The notes under the pieces were generated by a model, which searched no databases, was not told the DNA's origin, and was given only the letters and a program-made list of their open reading frames with translations. The position numbers and the translations under genes were made by a program. From Myxococcales bacterium (GTDB lineage: Bacteria; Myxococcota; Polyangia; HGW-17; SLPX01), in the NCBI GenBank assembly GCA_007131745.1, contig SLPX01000101.1, forward strand, positions 1-33,094: DNA of 33,094 nucleotides. The letters run 5' to 3'. Below, piece by piece: positions 1 through 9,563 of the stretch; within the stretch, counting starts at the first letter, position 1; each line of letters starts with the position of its first letter.

Positions 1-172
1 CCGTTTGAAGCTTACCCTTCGGGTAGCATCGTCGGCGACTCGGTCGAATCCCTTCAGCCCTTCGGGCAGCGGGCTTCGAACGCCGGCTTTTTCCGGAGAC
101 CTGCTTCAACTTTCGGCCTCGGCTGACTAGGCGTTATGCGGCTCGCCCCTGAACAATCGCGTGCGGATGGGC
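1..172. other. Non-coding left edge with small hairpins
   Basis: This stretch lies downstream of the minus-strand glycosyltransferase gene and runs off the left edge. I see no gene in it. It holds compact inverted repeats with TTC loops: TACCC/GGGTA at 13-25 and GCCC/GGGC at 57-67, plus CCGG...CCGG at 83-96. It appears more GC-rich than the adjacent coding DNA. The hairpins could be part of a structured RNA, a dispersed repeat or transcript ends. None is followed by a T-run, so no intrinsic terminator is called. Confidence 0.3.
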
Positions 173-3100
173 CTAAGGCTTTGTTCTCCCCAGGTAACGG
201 CAGTACGGGGCTTCGGTTTTCTTGTTTGTGCGCCTGAGAAGATGAATGAGATATGTTCCGCCGTATGTTATGTCGGGATCCGCGAAGGTTCTTTCCAGGG
301 AAAAACCTTCCAGGAATCGGTTGTGATGACGCATCTTGTTCCATGTAAAGAAAGACCGGGGAGCGGATACAATATAGGCTATGGGAGTATTGCACACCCT
401 TTCATAGAATTCTTCCGTAGTGGAAAGTCCTGAACGAAATCTCAAAGTGTTGGTATCGACGAAGTTGTCGGCGATTCTCCTTTCGGCAAGAAGAGCCAGC
501 AAAGGTGCCACCGCGGAAGCTCCGGCTATGGTTTCATTCGGCGTTGTGTTTTTCTTTATGTGTGCCGCAATTTCAGGCGCAGTGTCGAAATGCCGCTTCT
601 TGTTCCAGAGATATTGTCTGTAAGAAGGGACGACTTCCCCCTGGATTCGGTGGTCGACCCAGAACAACGTTTTTACAGTGGAACCGGCGAAAGAAAGGAA
701 CTTGGGTTCTCTCCAGGGATAATCCAGTCGACGGCCCGCGTTCTGGAATTCGGATTCATGGACATGGTGGCCCCAGTTTTCGCAACTCTTGTAGCACCCG
801 AAAAGAAAGGCAAGGGATATGCACGTGACCAGTGCGGTGGAAGTTTTCGGCACAACGGCTGCTGAAAAGAATCTTTTTTCTTTTCCCCTGTTTCTACCTT
901 TCCCGGAGGTTTCCTTTCCTCCGCGATCTTCACGAAAGACCGCTGCAATCGTTCTGAAGATTCGATCCAGCAAAAACGCGGTACCAATCGCCATGAAAGG
1001 GTACCACAAGACGAAGTAGAACGAGTGAAGCCTCTTGAACATGCTGAACTGAACTACCAGAGCGCTGCCGACCAGGAGTACTAAAGCGGGGCCTCCGTCC
1101 GGAGACTTGAGTATGTCCGAGAAGAATTTCCGGATAGGTTCGATCGCAGCGGTTACTCCGGAAAGGAATGATTTTGAGCGTTTCTTTGTTTTGCCGGCCG
1201 GAGAAGAGATCTCTGCATCATCCGAGCCGGTTGTCTCCGGGATCCATGATTTGCCTTGTCCGCGTGCAAGCCATCCGAAACCGATTGAAAACCAGGCGAA
1301 AATCGCAATAAGAAAACCCCAAATGAGATGTCCGTGGTAGAGAATCGTTTTTTTGAGCTCATCGGTCGTAAGTAGCACGTAGAAGTTGTAAAACAAGGCT
1401 TTCAACGGGCTGGGTCCGTACTCCATGTGCCTGGGATCCCTCGGCGGCTTGCGGCCGTGATAAAGATAAACCCCTTCAATGAAAGAAGATCCGCCAAGGA
1501 TGTAGAAAAACAGGTTGATAAAACCGAAAACACCAAACATTCCAATGGCAAAACGAAGTCCGAATCCGGGTGAGAGCAGCAATGCAGCCAAGAGCATAGC
1601 TGCCGCTGCAGCCGCGGAATAGAAACCGGTAGAAAGGGCGAAAGCCGTCAACGCGCCAGCGGAAAGAGGTTTTCCGCAAAGAGCTGTATAGAAACCCGCC
1701 ATCAGGAACATTACGGTAAGGTTGATCCCGGTGAGATTAACGCCGGCATTCAACACGGCGAATGAAAAGAGGTAAAGACAAAGCGCTATGAGAGCGGCCG
1801 GACGTCCCAGGATCCTGCGCGCCGTCAGCAATACGAAAATGCCTGCAATCATCGCAGCGCTTATGGAAATCATTTTTGCCAGGAACAGGTTGAATCCGAA
1901 CAAGTAGAAAAACAGGGCCGGAATCAGGATGTGCAGGGGCGGATGAGCAAAGAAAAAGTCACGATACGGAAGCTCTCCCTGTGCAACAAGATTTGCCTGG
2001 TAGTAATAAATGTTCTCGTCGGTAACGGTATAGCCTACTCCCTGGCTTTCCATAAGGAGAAACGCAAGAAGAAGAAGTGTTGCAACGATCCAGAAAGCGG
2101 CCTCGGAAAAACTCTGTTTTCTCCATTTTGCTTCATCGCCTGAACTGCACATAAAAAGCGAAGCTGCCGCCCATCCGGTTACAAGAGAGGCGGCTGTTGC
2201 GCCGAGAGCCAGGAGCGTGTATGTCAATGCGCCCTGGTCGGAACCCATTCCCTTTGAAAGCAGGTATATTGGATGGTGAAGACACAATAGTGTGAGTGCC
2301 GGCCAATATAACGGATTACTATGTTTCGTTCCCGGGTTTCTCGAGATTCGCTTCGTTCCCGAACTATTGTTTGCAAATCGATACAATTCCCAGGCCAAAA
2401 GTCCGGCACTCGCCCAGGTGAGAAGTGATATCAGACCGGCAAGCGAGGAGAGTCCGCCTTCGCCCAATTTCTGTAACTGGCCGACCAGCGGAATGGATCG
2501 TTCTCCGAGAATATACTCGGGAATGAACGCGGACAGCAGAAAAACGATGACCGCGGCCGTTGCAACCGGTCGTGCCCAATTCTTCCTTGTTTTTTCAGGG
2601 TCTATGTGGAGTGCTGCAAACGCTCCCGCTGCGGCCGCTCCCATCCAACTCAAAGGCATTCCCAACAGGATGTTGTGATGCGGGTGGAAAGAAGATTGGG
2701 TCAAGGCGGGGTTGTACCAGTTGAAAAGTAGCAGGAACAGTGTTCCCAATCCACCCAGCAACCATGGCTTCCATGGCTGAAAAAACGCCGGCGCGCCCGT
2801 GCCGACAATAAACACCAGGCCCATTACCGGTACCAAGTACAAGAGGATTCCGCCCATTTTTGGACTGGTCAGGGGAACCGGAAAAACATCCGTGTTTCCC
2901 GCCAGCGCGGTCAGTGAAAAACTTTCCTCGCCGACCGACGCCCAGGGGAGAAGAGAGATCAACAGAAGAAGAAGGCCGCAACCCAGAGGCAACCAATATC
3001 CCCGCTGTCTTCTTATACTGCCGACAAAACGCTCGATCGCATTCCCTTGCTTTTCCGATCCTGGATCCGCTGGTTTTGAACTCTGTTCAGCTTCTTTCGA

Positions 3101-3250
3101 TCCCGTGCTTTCTGTCTCTTCCCCTGCCCGATCCAACTCCTTCGATTCAACTTTTTTCTCTCTTTGTTCGGATCCGGTTTTTCCTGAAGAATGTGCGCCC
3201 GGTTTTTTTCCACCCGGGCCCGATGATTTCCTTTTCTTCTTTTTTCCCAT
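173..3250 (-). CDS. GT-C fold membrane glycosyltransferase (GT39/ArnT-like) with extra N-terminal membrane domain
   Basis: The product is 1025 aa. Residues 1-80 are hydrophilic, rich in Lys, Ser and Glu, and probably cytoplasmic. Several hydrophobic segments follow between about 86 and 370, and then a second multi-spanning block from about 383. That block carries the pattern expected of GT-C enzymes: an acidic DEN at 411-413 in the first outside loop, followed by YYYQAN and DFFFAHPP (431-438). Such enzymes move a sugar from a polyprenyl-phosphate donor to a lipid or protein on the outer face of the inner membrane; donor and acceptor cannot be read here. The last ~150 residues look soluble and periplasmic. 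The start was set at the ATG at 3250 because AAAGAGG precedes it by 6 bases; the frame stays open to 3469 but that would run to the leuS start. The N-terminal membrane block is not usual for this family. Confidence 0.75.
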   Translation of the reverse strand: MGKKKKRKSSGPGGKKPGAHSSGKTGSEQREKKVESKELDRAGEETESTGSKEAEQSSKPADPGSEKQGNAIERFVGSIRRQRGYWLPLGCGLLLLLISLLPWASVGEESFSLTALAGNTDVFPVPLTSPKMGGILLYLVPVMGLVFIVGTGAPAFFQPWKPWLLGGLGTLFLLLFNWYNPALTQSSFHPHHNILLGMPLSWMGAAAAGAFAALHIDPEKTRKNWARPVATAAVIVFLLSAFIPEYILGERSIPLVGQLQKLGEGGLSSLAGLISLLTWASAGLLAWELYRFANNSSGTKRISRNPGTKHSNPLYWPALTLLCLHHPIYLLSKGMGSDQGALTYTLLALGATAASLVTGWAAASLFMCSSGDEAKWRKQSFSEAAFWIVATLLLLAFLLMESQGVGYTVTDENIYYYQANLVAQGELPYRDFFFAHPPLHILIPALFFYLFGFNLFLAKMISISAAMIAGIFVLLTARRILGRPAALIALCLYLFSFAVLNAGVNLTGINLTVMFLMAGFYTALCGKPLSAGALTAFALSTGFYSAAAAAAMLLAALLLSPGFGLRFAIGMFGVFGFINLFFYILGGSSFIEGVYLYHGRKPPRDPRHMEYGPSPLKALFYNFYVLLTTDELKKTILYHGHLIWGFLIAIFAWFSIGFGWLARGQGKSWIPETTGSDDAEISSPAGKTKKRSKSFLSGVTAAIEPIRKFFSDILKSPDGGPALVLLVGSALVVQFSMFKRLHSFYFVLWYPFMAIGTAFLLDRIFRTIAAVFREDRGGKETSGKGRNRGKEKRFFSAAVVPKTSTALVTCISLAFLFGCYKSCENWGHHVHESEFQNAGRRLDYPWREPKFLSFAGSTVKTLFWVDHRIQGEVVPSYRQYLWNKKRHFDTAPEIAAHIKKNTTPNETIAGASAVAPLLALLAERRIADNFVDTNTLRFRSGLSTTEEFYERVCNTPIAYIVSAPRSFFTWNKMRHHNRFLEGFSLERTFADPDITYGGTYLIHLLRRTNKKTEAPYCRYLGRTKP

Positions 3251-3471
3251 CCGGCGCCTCTTTACGGCCAAAACTCGGTTTTTAAGTAGTTTTATCGAAA
3301 ACCATGGGACCTTGTATACAACACGACGGCATTGAAGGGAAGGCGGTGGTGTGATAGGAACCTGCGTCGTACTGAACTGTTCCGTCTCCAGTGAATAAGC
3401 GGATTCATGGAAAAGTGTTTCCGCGGAAAAAAAAAAAAAAAGATAGGGTTTTTTCCAGGAGAATTTCATTT
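3251..3471. promoter_or_regulatory. Divergent intergenic region with A15 tract and palindromes
   Basis: These 221 bases separate the glycosyltransferase (minus) from leuS (plus) and should hold both promoters, although no convincing -35/-10 pair was found. Visible landmarks are the palindrome TTGTATACAA at 3312-3321, the 12-bp palindrome TTTCCGCGGAAA at 3418-3429, and an uninterrupted run of 15 A at 3427-3441 just upstream of the leuS ribosome binding site (AGGAG, 3457-3461). Confidence 0.45.
3257..3263 (-). promoter_or_regulatory. Ribosome binding site deciding the glycosyltransferase start
   Basis: On the minus strand AAAGAGG lies 6 bases before the ATG at 3250. It favours this start over the longer open frame reaching 3469. 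Confidence 0.6.
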
Positions 3472-6057
3472 ATGGAAGAGAATTACATTCCGCAGACAAT
3501 AGAGAGTTATTGGCAGGAAAGATGGAGCGAAGAAGGGGTCTTTAAGTCGGAAGTACATGAAGACAGAGAGAAGTATTATGTTCTCGAGATGTTTCCTTAT
3601 CCTTCAGGAAAGATTCACATGGGGCATGTGCGGAACTATTCCATCGGTGATGTCATAGCAAGAATCAAGCGGATGGAGGGCAAGAACGTTCTCTACCCTA
3701 TGGGTTGGGATGCATTCGGCATGCCCGCTGAAAACGCAGCTCTCACCGCTGGTGTTCACCCTAAGGAGTGGACGTTGAAGAACGTGGAGACCATGCGCAG
3801 GCAACTCCGCCGGATGGGCTTTTCTTATGACTGGAGCAGGGAGATTATGACCTGTGATCCCGAGTATTTTCGTTGGGAACAGGATCTGTTCATTGAGATG
3901 TATGAAAAGGGCCTCGTCTACCGGAAGGGGAGCTTTGTGAATTGGTGTTCATCCTGCAAGACGGTGTTGGCTAACGAGCAGGTTGAAAACGGAGCGTGTT
4001 GGCGCTGCGGGATTGTCGTAGAGCAGAAAGAGCTTGATCAGTGGTTTTTCAAAATTACCGATTACGCGGACGAGCTTCTTTCCGGCTTGGAAGATCTAGA
4101 GGGAGAGTGGCCTGATCAAGTTCTTCTCATGCAGAAAAACTGGATTGGCAAGAGTCGCGGGTCGCGGATCAGGTTCAGGCTTGAAAAGCCTGTTGCCGGT
4201 TGGGAATTCATAGAGGTTTTCACGACTCGGCCCGATACTCTTTTCGGCGCGACTTTTTTCAGTCTTGCAGCGGAACATCCCCTGGCGCTGAAGCTTGCTG
4301 CCGGAACCGCAAGGGAGGCCGAGGTCAGGGATTTCGTGATGAGTGTCCGCAATGAAGATAAGATGAAGCGTTCCGCTGAAGATTATGTCAAAGAAGGATG
4401 CGATACCGGCGCTCGTGTCATCAATCCGGTTAACGGAGAGCCGATACCCGTATACATTGCTAACTTTGTTTTAATGGAATACGGCACGGGCGCGGTCATG
4501 GCGGTTCCCGCGCATGATCAACGGGATTTTGAATTCGCCCGGCGTTATTCCATTCCCATCAAAGTCGTGATTCAGCCTGAAGATGCGGAAGAACCGGTAT
4601 CAATTGAAAGCATGGAGGAGGCGTACGGGGGTCCGGGAAAAATGGTGAATTCGGGATCTTTTGATTCCATGGACAATGAAAAAGGCAAAATAGCTGTTGT
4701 AGAAGCTTTGAAGAAAAAGGGTGAAGGGGATTTCGCTATCCATTACAGGCTCAGAGATTGGGGCATAAGCAGGCAAAGGTACTGGGGGGCTCCGATACCC
4801 ATGATCCATTGCGCTGAATGTGGAACGGTCCCTGTTGAACGTGAAGCTCTCCCGGTGACGTTGCCCGAGGATGTGGTCATTGAATACGAGGGGGGGTCTC
4901 CCCTGGTCAAGCATCCATCCTGGTCCAGGGTGAAATGTTCCCGCTGCGGAGGTGACGCCCGGAGAGAAACAGACACAATGGATACATTTGTCGAGTCTTC
5001 CTGGTATTTCTTTCGGTACTGTTCACCAAGTTACAAAGAGGGAATCTTCAACAGACCCGAATCGGATTACTGGATGAACGTGGACCAGTACATCGGCGGC
5101 ATAGAACACGCCATAATGCATCTTCTTTACGCGAGGTTTTTCACCAAGGTGCTACGCGACCTGGGCAAGACGAGTGCAATCGAACCTTTCAAGCGGTTGC
5201 TCACCCAGGGCATGGTTTGCATGGAGACGTTGAAATGCAAGGAGCACGGCTGGCTGGTCCCGGCCGATGTCAAGGATGGAAAGTGTCCGAAGTGCGGTGT
5301 TCCAGTCATCAGGGGCCGCAGTGAAAAGATGTCCAAGTCAAAGATGAATGTCGTGGATCCGGAAACCATGATTGGGCGTTACGGCGCGGATACAGTGCGT
5401 TTGTTCATACTTTCGGATTCCCCTCCCCGGCGAAATCTGGAATGGTCGGAAGCCGGGGTTGAGGGAGCGAATAAATTCCTGAATAAAGTCTGGAGGGAAG
5501 TTCGCAGATTGATAGGTGAAATTCGAGGTGCTTCGTTTGATCCCGCAATGAAATACGGCGATGAGGCATTAGAGTTGAGGCGCCTGGTCCACAAAGCTGT
5601 TCGAAAGATCGGCGAAGATGTTAGCAGGAGATTCAATTTCAACACCGCCATTGCCGAAATACGGGTGGTCTTTAATGCGCTTGCCGCGTTCAAGCCGAAT
5701 TCGGATGATAAGAAATCCGCGGCCGCGGAAGCACTTGAAAAATCCCTGCTCGTTCTCGCTCCGTTTGCGCCGCATATAGCTGAGGAACTATGGCGAGGGA
5801 TGGGAAAAAAGGGATTTATTGCACTGGAGAGTTGGCCTGTCTATGATCCGGAACTTGTGGTTGATGACACTATAGAGTTGGCGGTGCAGATAAATGGGAA
5901 ACTGAGAGCCCGCATCAAGGTGGAAGCGGACGCTGAAAAAGAAAAGGTCGAAAAAACCGCCCTTGAGGATCCCGCGGTTAAACGCCACATTGAAGGTAAA
6001 ACGATTCATCGTGTGATCGTGGTTCCGAAGAGGCTGGTGAATCTCGTTGTGAAATAG
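3472..6057 (+). CDS. leuS: Leucyl-tRNA synthetase
   Basis: The product is 861 aa, the normal length for bacterial LeuRS (E. coli 860). It charges tRNA-Leu with leucine in the cytoplasm. The class I signatures are present: HMGH at 49-52 (HIGH motif) and KMSKS at 619-623. The editing (CP1) domain carries TTRPDT at 251-256 and the later [13 protein letters not shown] motif. Zinc-type Cys pairs occur at CSSC...CWRC and in the CKEHG...CPKCG insert just before KMSKS. The start at 3472 is supported by AGGAG ten bases upstream and by homology beginning at MEENYIPQ. The upstream in-frame codon at 3391 would add 27 Lys-rich residues encoded partly by the A15 tract. No T-box or leader peptide was seen. 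Confidence 0.97.
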   Translation: MEENYIPQTIESYWQERWSEEGVFKSEVHEDREKYYVLEMFPYPSGKIHMGHVRNYSIGDVIARIKRMEGKNVLYPMGWDAFGMPAENAALTAGVHPKEWTLKNVETMRRQLRRMGFSYDWSREIMTCDPEYFRWEQDLFIEMYEKGLVYRKGSFVNWCSSCKTVLANEQVENGACWRCGIVVEQKELDQWFFKITDYADELLSGLEDLEGEWPDQVLLMQKNWIGKSRGSRIRFRLEKPVAGWEFIEVFTTRPDTLFGATFFSLAAEHPLALKLAAGTAREAEVRDFVMSVRNEDKMKRSAEDYVKEGCDTGARVINPVNGEPIPVYIANFVLMEYGTGAVMAVPAHDQRDFEFARRYSIPIKVVIQPEDAEEPVSIESMEEAYGGPGKMVNSGSFDSMDNEKGKIAVVEALKKKGEGDFAIHYRLRDWGISRQRYWGAPIPMIHCAECGTVPVEREALPVTLPEDVVIEYEGGSPLVKHPSWSRVKCSRCGGDARRETDTMDTFVESSWYFFRYCSPSYKEGIFNRPESDYWMNVDQYIGGIEHAIMHLLYARFFTKVLRDLGKTSAIEPFKRLLTQGMVCMETLKCKEHGWLVPADVKDGKCPKCGVPVIRGRSEKMSKSKMNVVDPETMIGRYGADTVRLFILSDSPPRRNLEWSEAGVEGANKFLNKVWREVRRLIGEIRGASFDPAMKYGDEALELRRLVHKAVRKIGEDVSRRFNFNTAIAEIRVVFNALAAFKPNSDDKKSAAAEALEKSLLVLAPFAPHIAEELWRGMGKKGFIALESWPVYDPELVVDDTIELAVQINGKLRARIKVEADAEKEKVEKTALEDPAVKRHIEGKTIHRVIVVPKRLVNLVVK

Positions 6058-6087
6058 GCTTTTTTGCGATTTGATTCAGAGGGAGGA

Positions 6088-6156
6088 ATGACTTGGGCCG
6101 GCGAGCGTTTTATTGAAAGCGTGGTACCTGCGGTGAGCGGATGGTTGTATGGATAG
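6088..6156 (+). CDS. Possible 22-residue small ORF between leuS and the repeat protein
   Basis: An ATG at 6088 sits directly after GGGAGGA and opens a 22-codon frame starting MTWAGERF and ending at TAG (6154-6156), nine bases before the ATG of the next gene. It could be a translated leader that couples translation of the downstream gene, whose own ribosome binding site is poor. However, the Shine-Dalgarno-like sequence almost touches the ATG, and chance is a real alternative. There is no homology basis for the call. Confidence 0.15.
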   Translation: MTWAGERFIESVVPAVSGWLYG

Positions 6157-6165
6157 ACGGCAAAA

Positions 6166-9100
6166 ATGAGAGTTTTAAAACGAAAATCTTCTGATTTCTG
6201 GATTGTATTGTTAGCTCTTTTAGCGCTTTTTTTCGGGGTGATCGCAGCGGGCTTGAGATCTTGCGCCATGCAGCAGCGGGATCTCGAAAGTGAGCAGGTA
6301 TCGAAACAAAAAGAGGAGACGGAACCGCTTGCCGCGAAAACCTACATTGAAGGAGCGGTTTTTGATTCTAAAGCCCGGCCCCTTTCGGGCGCGACGGTGG
6401 ATGTTTTCTGTGCAGGGCCGGTCGGGTTGCGCGCTCTCGGAAGAACGGAAACGAACGAAGAAGGAAAATATGTTTTCGAGGTTTGCGATTCAGGCATGGT
6501 GCATGTCCTCATAAGGAAGAAAGGGTATGAGCGATCTCATCTCGTTCGCAGGATTCCTTCACCCGCACCGGGGAAAGAGAGGATGTTTTCGCTTGAAAAC
6601 GTTCATTTGCAGGTAGGGGTGGTGATCGCCGGGAGTGTGGCCGACAGCCGAGGGTTCCCCATTCAAGGCGTCTTGGTGGCTGCGGTACCGCAGTTTGACA
6701 TCGGTGAAAAGATGACCGAGGAGGTTCCTTTGCAGGAGGAAGATGATTCGGTGGGAGATGACGAGTCGCCAAGAACCGAAGACCAAGAAAGAGACGAGGA
6801 AAGAGACGAGGAAAGAGATATTGCCCGGCGCGGGATGGATGCTGTTTCGTTTTCCTGGCCGTACACAGCGCTCACTGACCGTGAAGGCAGGTTTGAAATT
6901 ACGGGTCTTCCACCCGGTAGATATAGGGTTCAGTTTCAGGCCCGGGGTTACCTGGATACGGTAAGAGAGGATCAGCACGCGCCGGGACCGTGGATGGACG
7001 TGGCCTTGGAGAGTCTTCGTGGAATCAATGGAAAGGTGGTTTTCGGGGGGGCGCCGGTCAATGGAGCACAAGTGCATGTAGCCGGTTCGGGACTTTGGCC
7101 GGCAAGGCGGGTATGGACCGATGCCGAAGGCAATTTCCGTTTCCCCGACATTCCACCCGGCGTATATGAGATAAGGGCGGAAAAAGATGACCTGGCTTCA
7201 AGAGTGATTCTGGGCCTGGAGGTTGAGGAGGGTGTTGACCTGGAGTTTTTGACTTTGACACTGGAAGAAGGAGTCAGAGTTCGGTTTCACGTCAAGAACC
7301 AGGTTACGGGGAAACCCCTTCATGGCGTCAGGGTTATGCTGGGTCACGGTGCTCTCACGGTAGGCGCGCGCGCCGGAAGAACAGACGAAAAGGGGATGAT
7401 AGAATTTCCCGGAGTTTTGAAGGGCATGTATTTTGTAAGCGCGGAGCGTTTCGGTTTTCTTCCTCATGTGTCCCGTCCCGTGAGAGTCGGCGGGGAGCCG
7501 CCTGAGGATGAAGATTCCGGGGATTTTCATCCTGACGACGCGGATGAATCTATGGTCGATGGGGCGGACCTTCGGGATGGTGATGCAGGCAGTAGTCCCG
7601 ATGATCGTGAAGACGGGTTGGCCCGGGTGCAGAATGAAACAATCGAGATGCAGCCGGGAGCGGAGATTGCCGGAGAAGTGGTCAACGATGTGGGCGACGT
7701 TGTAGAAGGCGCTCGGCTTGAAATAATATCTTCATCCCCCGGTGTGAGGGGAGGACGATTTTCAGCGGGGGTTTTCGATGCACAGGAAATGCTGTTTCAG
7801 ATGGCGCTTGCAGAATCGTCGCCGGGTGGTGCGCCTGTCCACGGAACCGGGGGTGTTGAAGTCCCTGCGGTACTGATGGAACCGGCGGGCGCGGACATTC
7901 CGGAAAAGGGCGGATTCATGAGTCTAGGTGTTACAGGCGGCCCGGTTCCACCGACTCCTCTTTCGGGCGGCTGGCATGTTGAGGGACTGGATGATTCGGG
8001 GAGTTGGGCTGCGCCCGCGGATGGTCCTGCTCACTTGCACATGGAAGCCGGGACCTACATCACTGATGCAAAGGGGAGGTTTCGCATAGCGGGACTCGCT
8101 GCGGGTGACGTGGTGGTAATGATCAGTCATCCCGAATACGCCAGGTTCCAGTCCAGGCCTATGCGCCTGAGGTTGAACAGAAAGCAAGATGGTTTGCGGT
8201 TCGTTTTGAGTCCCGGGATCAAACTTTTGGGCACTGTTTTGGATGAAATCAATAAGCCGTTGCAGGGGGTAAGGGTGGTGGCTTCAGGCGCTAGGGACGC
8301 TTATCATGGGGCGGTAGCAGTGTCCGACCGGAAGGGGGAGTTCAGGTTGGACCATTTGTCCGGGAAGGTTCGTTTACATCTAACGTCGCAAGGGTACGTT
8401 TCCCTGGTGACAACCGTCGACATGGATGACATAGGCCGCGCTCAGCGGGAAAAGAGACTCAAGGTTACCTTGGAAGAAGCATCCCAAAGGATGTCGGGTT
8501 TTGTGGTGGACAAGCGGGATTTGCCCGTAGAGGAGGCCGCGGTTGAGATCATATCGCTGGATCCCCGTTCTCCCCAGCGGTTGGTGACCCGCACCGGGGA
8601 AAATGGGGACTTCGAGTTCGAGGGGCTGGGAAAGCTCGACTATCTTTTGCGGCTGTATCATTCCGATCGCCCCGACGTGGAGTACAGGGGTCTTGAGTTG
8701 AATCGATCTCACAGGCTTGTTATGGGCTACGGAGGTGGAATTCAGGGTTGGGTCCGGGATCGTAGTACAAAAGGCTATGTGACCCATTTGACTCTCGAGT
8801 TGAAGCCTCGGGTGGGCGCTTCACTGGAAAGAAGCTTTCTTTCGGGTCGTTTTGACTGGACCGGTCTCGAAGCCGGTGTTTACGAGATTACTGCACAAGC
8901 TCCGGGTTACACCCCCTTGAAGGAGAGAATCAGGATTCCGGAGGGAGATTCACCGCGGCAGATCACCCTTAAGGACCTGGAATGGTGGATGGATGTTTCC
9001 GGCTCACTGGAAGGTATTGTCCGTGATTACCGAATGTTTCCGGTGGAAGGTGCGGAGGTTTGGTGCGAAGGCAGAGGTTTTCCCGGCATGGAGACCGCTG

Positions 9101-9546
9101 TTCAAACCGGAAGGAAAGGTGAATTCGCGCTGGATGATTTGCCGCCGGGCCGGTGTTTACTGCATGCGCGCCACCCGGACAAAGGTCAAGCGCGGATGGC
9201 CGGAGTGAAGGTCGAGTCAGGCCGTAGCGCGGACATTGTCCTGGAGTTGGTTCCCAACGAGTCGGAGGCCGGGGCAAAGGCGCCCAGGGCCGGGGTTGGA
9301 ATAACCTTAAGTGCCCGCGGTGAATCGATCTTGATATCGTCGATTAAACCCCGCAGCGCCGCCGCATCCGCCGGTCTGGCGCGGGGTGACGAGCTTACAG
9401 CCATAGACGGAGGGTCTCTTGACGGCCTGGGGTTATCTCTTATCGAAACTTCCTTGCAGGGGCCGGCCGGAACCACGGTCATCCTGACGGTGTCGAGGAG
9501 AGGAAAAACCTTTGATATTCCCGTTCAGCGGGAAATCCTGGATTGA
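6166..9546 (+). CDS. Membrane-anchored protein of repeated carboxypeptidase-regulatory-like domains with C-terminal PDZ
   Basis: The product is 1126 aa. One hydrophobic helix (about 11-30) after a basic start suggests a signal anchor, leaving a large periplasmic part. From about residue 58 the chain is a series of roughly eight to ten beta-sandwich units. Each has the pattern of carboxypeptidase-regulatory-like (CarboxypepD_reg / Cna-B-like) domains: I.G.V.D..G.P..GA.V......T...G.F...LPPG.Y.....GY. An Asp/Glu-rich insert at about 190-220 includes a 12-bp microrepeat encoding DEER, and a second acidic insert follows near 450-480. Residues about 1042-1126 form a PDZ-like domain (SIKPRSAAASAGLARGDEL). 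No catalytic domain is visible. The role is inferred to be scaffolding or envelope binding. It lies 108 bp after leuS and may be cotranscribed. The ribosome binding site is weak. Confidence 0.8.
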   Translation: MRVLKRKSSDFWIVLLALLALFFGVIAAGLRSCAMQQRDLESEQVSKQKEETEPLAAKTYIEGAVFDSKARPLSGATVDVFCAGPVGLRALGRTETNEEGKYVFEVCDSGMVHVLIRKKGYERSHLVRRIPSPAPGKERMFSLENVHLQVGVVIAGSVADSRGFPIQGVLVAAVPQFDIGEKMTEEVPLQEEDDSVGDDESPRTEDQERDEERDEERDIARRGMDAVSFSWPYTALTDREGRFEITGLPPGRYRVQFQARGYLDTVREDQHAPGPWMDVALESLRGINGKVVFGGAPVNGAQVHVAGSGLWPARRVWTDAEGNFRFPDIPPGVYEIRAEKDDLASRVILGLEVEEGVDLEFLTLTLEEGVRVRFHVKNQVTGKPLHGVRVMLGHGALTVGARAGRTDEKGMIEFPGVLKGMYFVSAERFGFLPHVSRPVRVGGEPPEDEDSGDFHPDDADESMVDGADLRDGDAGSSPDDREDGLARVQNETIEMQPGAEIAGEVVNDVGDVVEGARLEIISSSPGVRGGRFSAGVFDAQEMLFQMALAESSPGGAPVHGTGGVEVPAVLMEPAGADIPEKGGFMSLGVTGGPVPPTPLSGGWHVEGLDDSGSWAAPADGPAHLHMEAGTYITDAKGRFRIAGLAAGDVVVMISHPEYARFQSRPMRLRLNRKQDGLRFVLSPGIKLLGTVLDEINKPLQGVRVVASGARDAYHGAVAVSDRKGEFRLDHLSGKVRLHLTSQGYVSLVTTVDMDDIGRAQREKRLKVTLEEASQRMSGFVVDKRDLPVEEAAVEIISLDPRSPQRLVTRTGENGDFEFEGLGKLDYLLRLYHSDRPDVEYRGLELNRSHRLVMGYGGGIQGWVRDRSTKGYVTHLTLELKPRVGASLERSFLSGRFDWTGLEAGVYEITAQAPGYTPLKERIRIPEGDSPRQITLKDLEWWMDVSGSLEGIVRDYRMFPVEGAEVWCEGRGFPGMETAVQTGRKGEFALDDLPPGRCLLHARHPDKGQARMAGVKVESGRSADIVLELVPNESEAGAKAPRAGVGITLSARGESILISSIKPRSAAASAGLARGDELTAIDGGSLDGLGLSLIETSLQGPAGTTVILTVSRRGKTFDIPVQREILD

Positions 9547-9563
9547 AAGTCGTAAAAAACGCT

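Noticed and set aside
40..55. tRNA T-loop-like GGTCGAATCCC
   Set aside because: No acceptor, D or anticodon arm fits around it.
93..112. Cobalamin-riboswitch-like GGAGACCTGC string
   Set aside because: Only the end-like string is present; no conserved B12 box or upstream core was found, and the position is downstream, not upstream, of a gene.
125..160. Integron attC-like GCGTTATGC...GAACAA
   Set aside because: No matching partner core site (RYYYAAC/GTTRRRY pair) or integrase was seen, and the neighbouring gene is an ordinary large chromosomal gene.
3251..3469. Extension of the glycosyltransferase frame to 3469
   Set aside because: It would cover the whole divergent promoter region and adds an unlikely N-terminus; a good ribosome binding site supports 3250.
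3391..3471. Upstream start for leuS
   Set aside because: It adds 27 residues encoded partly by the A15 tract; length and motif positions match LeuRS from 3472.
9547..9563. GTAAA/TTTAC inverted repeat as bidirectional terminator
   Set aside because: A five-base AT-rich stem is too weak to claim.
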